NCBI GenBank assembly: GCA_005791465.1
Contig: SXWI01000071.1
Span: forward strand, 1 to 36,597
Length of the DNA stretch: 36,597 nucleotides
Direction of reading: 5' to 3'
From: Bacteroidota bacterium
Lineage (GTDB): Bacteria > Bacteroidota > Bacteroidia > Chitinophagales > Chitinophagaceae
The notes under the pieces are model-generated. The model was not told the DNA's origin. It did not search any database and worked only from the letters and a program-made list of their open reading frames with translations. Shown here in pieces: positions 34,142-36,597 of the stretch. Position 1 is the stretch's first letter, and each line of letters opens with the position of its first letter. The position numbers and the translations under genes are program-made.

Positions 34142-35302
34142 ATGTATCCAAACCTCTATTACGCCTTCAAGGATTTAATGGGGGTTGACTTGCCCTTTCT
34201 TCGTTTTTTTAACACATTTGGATTTTTTGTTGCTTTGGCTTTTGGGGCTGCAGCCACCTCACTCTCTTATGAATTAAGGCAAAAAAGCAAGCAAGGCCTT
34301 TTTCGCCCAGAAGAAACTACTATTTTAGTAGGTGAGCCTGCCAGATTGCAAGACTTAATCTTCAATTTTATTTTGGGCTTTCTTCTCGGGTTTAAATTAC
34401 TTGCCCTTTTTTTATTGGACAGCGATCAGGTTGTAGACCCTCCAAGTTTCATTTTTTCTACCGATGGAAATTTACCAATGGGTTTTTTGGTGGGTCTGTT
34501 TTTTGTGATTATCAAATGGCGTGAAAAAGAAAAGCAGAAGTTAGCAAAACCAGAAAAGAGGATCATTCGAATTTGGCCAGAGGATCGAGTAGGGGATATT
34601 ACACTTTTGGCTTTAGTATTTGGATTAGCTGGGGCCAAGTTATTTGACATATTTGAAAATTGGACAGACTTTTTGAAGCGTCCGGGTGACTATTTGTTTT
34701 CACCAGCGGGCTTAACAATGTATGGGGGACTTATCTGCGCAGCCATTGCAATTGCAGTATATGCAAAGCGCCATAAAATCGGTTTTTTAAACTTGAGTGA
34801 TGCGATTGCTCCTGGACTTATGCTTGCATACGGTATTGGAAGAATGGGGTGTCAGCTTGCTGGAGATGGAGACTGGGGCGTTGTGAGCGAACTTGCTTCA
34901 AAGCCTTTTTTCCTTCCGGATTGGGCCTGGTCTTATACCTATCCAAATAATGTAATTGAAGCAGGCGTTCCAATCCAAGGCTGTTCAGGCCCTTACTGTA
35001 ATGTTTTACCGCAAGGGGTATATCCTACTCCTTTCTATGAATCTATTGTTTCGATTTTTCTTTCCCTCGTTTTGTTTTATAGCAAAAGACACATTAAAAT
35101 TAGTGGAATTATATTTTCTATATATTTAATATTCAATGGATTAGAGCGGTTTGCTGTAGAAAAAATAAGGGTAAATAATAGACTCGATTTATTAGGCTTT
35201 CATCCTACTCAGGCTGAAGTGATCTCTACCGTACTTTGTTTAACTGGATTTGTACTACTTTTTTATTTGGTTAAGCGACATAAAACTTCTGTAGAATCCT
35301 GA
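34142..35302 (+). CDS. lgt: Prolipoprotein diacylglyceryl transferase (Bacteroidota long form)
   Basis: 386 aa, polytopic; SPAGLTMYGGLICAAIAIAVYAKRHKI, DAIAPGLMLAYGIGRMGCQLAGDGDWG, YPTPFYESI, GLERFAVEKIRVN. Confidence 0.88.
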   Translation: MYPNLYYAFKDLMGVDLPFLRFFNTFGFFVALAFGAAATSLSYELRQKSKQGLFRPEETTILVGEPARLQDLIFNFILGFLLGFKLLALFLLDSDQVVDPPSFIFSTDGNLPMGFLVGLFFVIIKWREKEKQKLAKPEKRIIRIWPEDRVGDITLLALVFGLAGAKLFDIFENWTDFLKRPGDYLFSPAGLTMYGGLICAAIAIAVYAKRHKIGFLNLSDAIAPGLMLAYGIGRMGCQLAGDGDWGVVSELASKPFFLPDWAWSYTYPNNVIEAGVPIQGCSGPYCNVLPQGVYPTPFYESIVSIFLSLVLFYSKRHIKISGIIFSIYLIFNGLERFAVEKIRVNNRLDLLGFHPTQAEVISTVLCLTGFVLLFYLVKRHKTSVES

Positions 35303-35333
35303 TAGTCATAAGAGAAACCTCTGTTTATTTTCG

Positions 35334-35341
35334 TAACTTTG
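35334..35341 (+). promoter_or_regulatory. Bacteroidota -7 box TAACTTTG upstream of rpoD
   Basis: Matches TAnnTTTG; 59 nt before ATG 35401. Confidence 0.55.
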
Positions 35342-35400
35342 CACACGTTCGGAGGGGATTTTTCGTTCTTCCCGCCTACCACCTTTAAATTTTCTAGTAC

Positions 35401-36276
35401 ATGCGGCAGCTCAAGATTGCTACCCAAATTACAAACAGAGACTCGCAAGCAGTAGAGAAATACTTGCAGGAAATTTCAAAAATTTCCATGATTACTCCTG
35501 AAGAGGAAACTACGCTTGCGCAACGAATCAAAATGTTCAATAGAAATCCTATTGATTCACAGCGAGCATTGGATAAACTCGTGCAAGCCAACCTTCGATT
35601 TGTTGTTTCAGTTGCAAAACAATATCAACACCAGGGTTTGTCCTTGAGTGATCTTATTAATGAAGGTAATTTGGGTTTAATCAAAGCTGCACAACGTTTT
35701 GATGAAACCAAGGGTTTCAAGTTTATATCTTACGCGGTATGGTGGATTCGTCAATCGATCTTACAAGCTTTAGCTGAGCAAGGTCGTTTGGTTCGTTTGC
35801 CTCAAAATAAGATTGGTACCTATAACAAGGCTAACAAAGCTTACATGGCCTTTGAGCAGGAGCATGAGCGTGAGCCTTCAACCGAGGAATTGGCCGAACT
35901 CTTGGAAATGAGTGAGACGGAAATCAATAATATTTTTCAAAGTAACACTCGTCATACCTCACTCGATGCCCCTGTACATGAAGCAGAGGATGTAGCCATG
36001 GGTGATTTATTAGAAGGAAGTGACGATACGGACGATGAGGTTATGAAAGATTCACTTCGAAATGAAATTCGAAGAGTGCTAAAATCACTATCTCCCCGTG
36101 AAGCTGAGATCGTAAATGCCTATTTTGGTTTAGATGGAGAAAATGGCGTCACTATTGAACAGATTGGTCAGAAATATGATCTTACAAAAGAGCGTATTCG
36201 CCAAATCAAAGAAAGAGCTATAAAGCGTTTGCAGAAAGCTCGATACAGTAGTGCACTAAAAGCTTATTTGGGTTAA
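35401..36276 (+). CDS. rpoD: Primary RNA polymerase sigma factor RpoD/SigA (short Bacteroidota form)
   Basis: 291 aa; NLRFVVSVAKQYQHQGLSLSDLINEGNLGLIKAAQRFDETKGFKFISYAVWWIRQSILQALAEQGRLVRLPQNK; EQIGQKYDLTKERIRQIKERAIKRL. Confidence 0.97.
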   Translation: MRQLKIATQITNRDSQAVEKYLQEISKISMITPEEETTLAQRIKMFNRNPIDSQRALDKLVQANLRFVVSVAKQYQHQGLSLSDLINEGNLGLIKAAQRFDETKGFKFISYAVWWIRQSILQALAEQGRLVRLPQNKIGTYNKANKAYMAFEQEHEREPSTEELAELLEMSETEINNIFQSNTRHTSLDAPVHEAEDVAMGDLLEGSDDTDDEVMKDSLRNEIRRVLKSLSPREAEIVNAYFGLDGENGVTIEQIGQKYDLTKERIRQIKERAIKRLQKARYSSALKAYLG

Positions 36277-36285
36277 GCAAATTCA

Positions 36286-36597
36286 ATGCGCTTCCTTTTT
36301 ATTGTTCTATTCATTTCTCAGCTATTTCTCTCTTGTGAGCGAGAAATCACTTTTCAACTTGATCAGCCTGCCTCTAAATTAGTGGTGGAGGCTTTTATTG
36401 AAAATGGAGAACCCCCCATGGTTTTTCTTACTTCAAGTATTGGTTATTACGCTTCAGTTAATTTGTCAATTTTAAATGAAAGCCTTGTAAAAGATGCGGA
36501 AGTTTCTATTGAACATGCGGGTAGCCGTTATGTGTTAAAGGGCTATGCAGGTATCGGGCCTGCAAGTTTACTGGGGTATTACTATACGGTTGATTCA
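36286..36597 (+). CDS. DUF4249-like outer-membrane lipoprotein (3' truncated by window edge)
   Basis: Open frame from ATG 36286 to the window end: MRFLFIVLFISQLFLSCEREITFQLDQPASKLVVEAFIENGEPPMVFLTSSIGYYASVNLSILNESLVKDAEVSIEHAG...; lipobox LFLSC. Not in the ORF track. Confidence 0.75.
   Translation, partial: MRFLFIVLFISQLFLSCEREITFQLDQPASKLVVEAFIENGEPPMVFLTSSIGYYASVNLSILNESLVKDAEVSIEHAGSRYVLKGYAGIGPASLLGYYYTVDS

Noticed and set aside
35311-35322. AGAG-AAAC-CTCT hairpin after lgt as a terminator
   Set aside because: Stem is only 4 bp with a poor U-tract and overlaps the rpoD promoter region.
1-36597. CRISPR arrays, tRNA/rRNA genes, transposases, integrases, toxin-antitoxin or defence genes
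   Set aside because: Looked for on both strands; no repeat-spacer pattern, no tRNA-like cloverleaf and no hallmark proteins were seen. Only a tool run (tRNAscan-SE, CRISPRCasFinder, PADLOC) could fully exclude them.

Overview
The window is an ordinary chromosomal segment of a low-GC Bacteroidota bacterium. The genus cannot be fixed from sequence alone; protein style suggests Chitinophagaceae. Evidence includes several TAnnTTTG -7 boxes, a short RpoD, a Bacteroidota-type signal peptidase I and Lgt, and a DUF4249-like lipoprotein. I see about 32 protein-coding genes, almost all housekeeping or metabolic: arginase (partial), pdhB, lepB, cdd, a Gfo/Idh/MocA oxidoreductase, a transglutaminase-like protein, a methyltransferase, topA, ferredoxin-iscX, a KdsC-like/UbiA/Maf group, osmC, lipA, a phosphodiester glycosidase, a ROK kinase plus sugar MFS, a glycogen/alpha-glucan cluster (glgA-glgC-MFS-amylase-glgB), argS, GtrA, dnaK, speA, a sorbosone-dehydrogenase-like protein plus cytochrome c, a bacilliredoxin, lgt, rpoD and a DUF4249-like lipoprotein (partial). 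Both edge genes are absent from the ORF track. I found no rRNA, tRNA, CRISPR array, transposon, phage or defence system, and no convincing new multi-gene system. The most interesting unexplained signals are: a densely structured intergenic element at about 33509-33605 (nested inverted repeats plus an 11-bp-phased direct repeat), a perfect 9-bp-arm palindrome upstream of dnaK, and -7 boxes so close to start codons (lipA especially) that leaderless or near-leaderless mRNAs are predicted.
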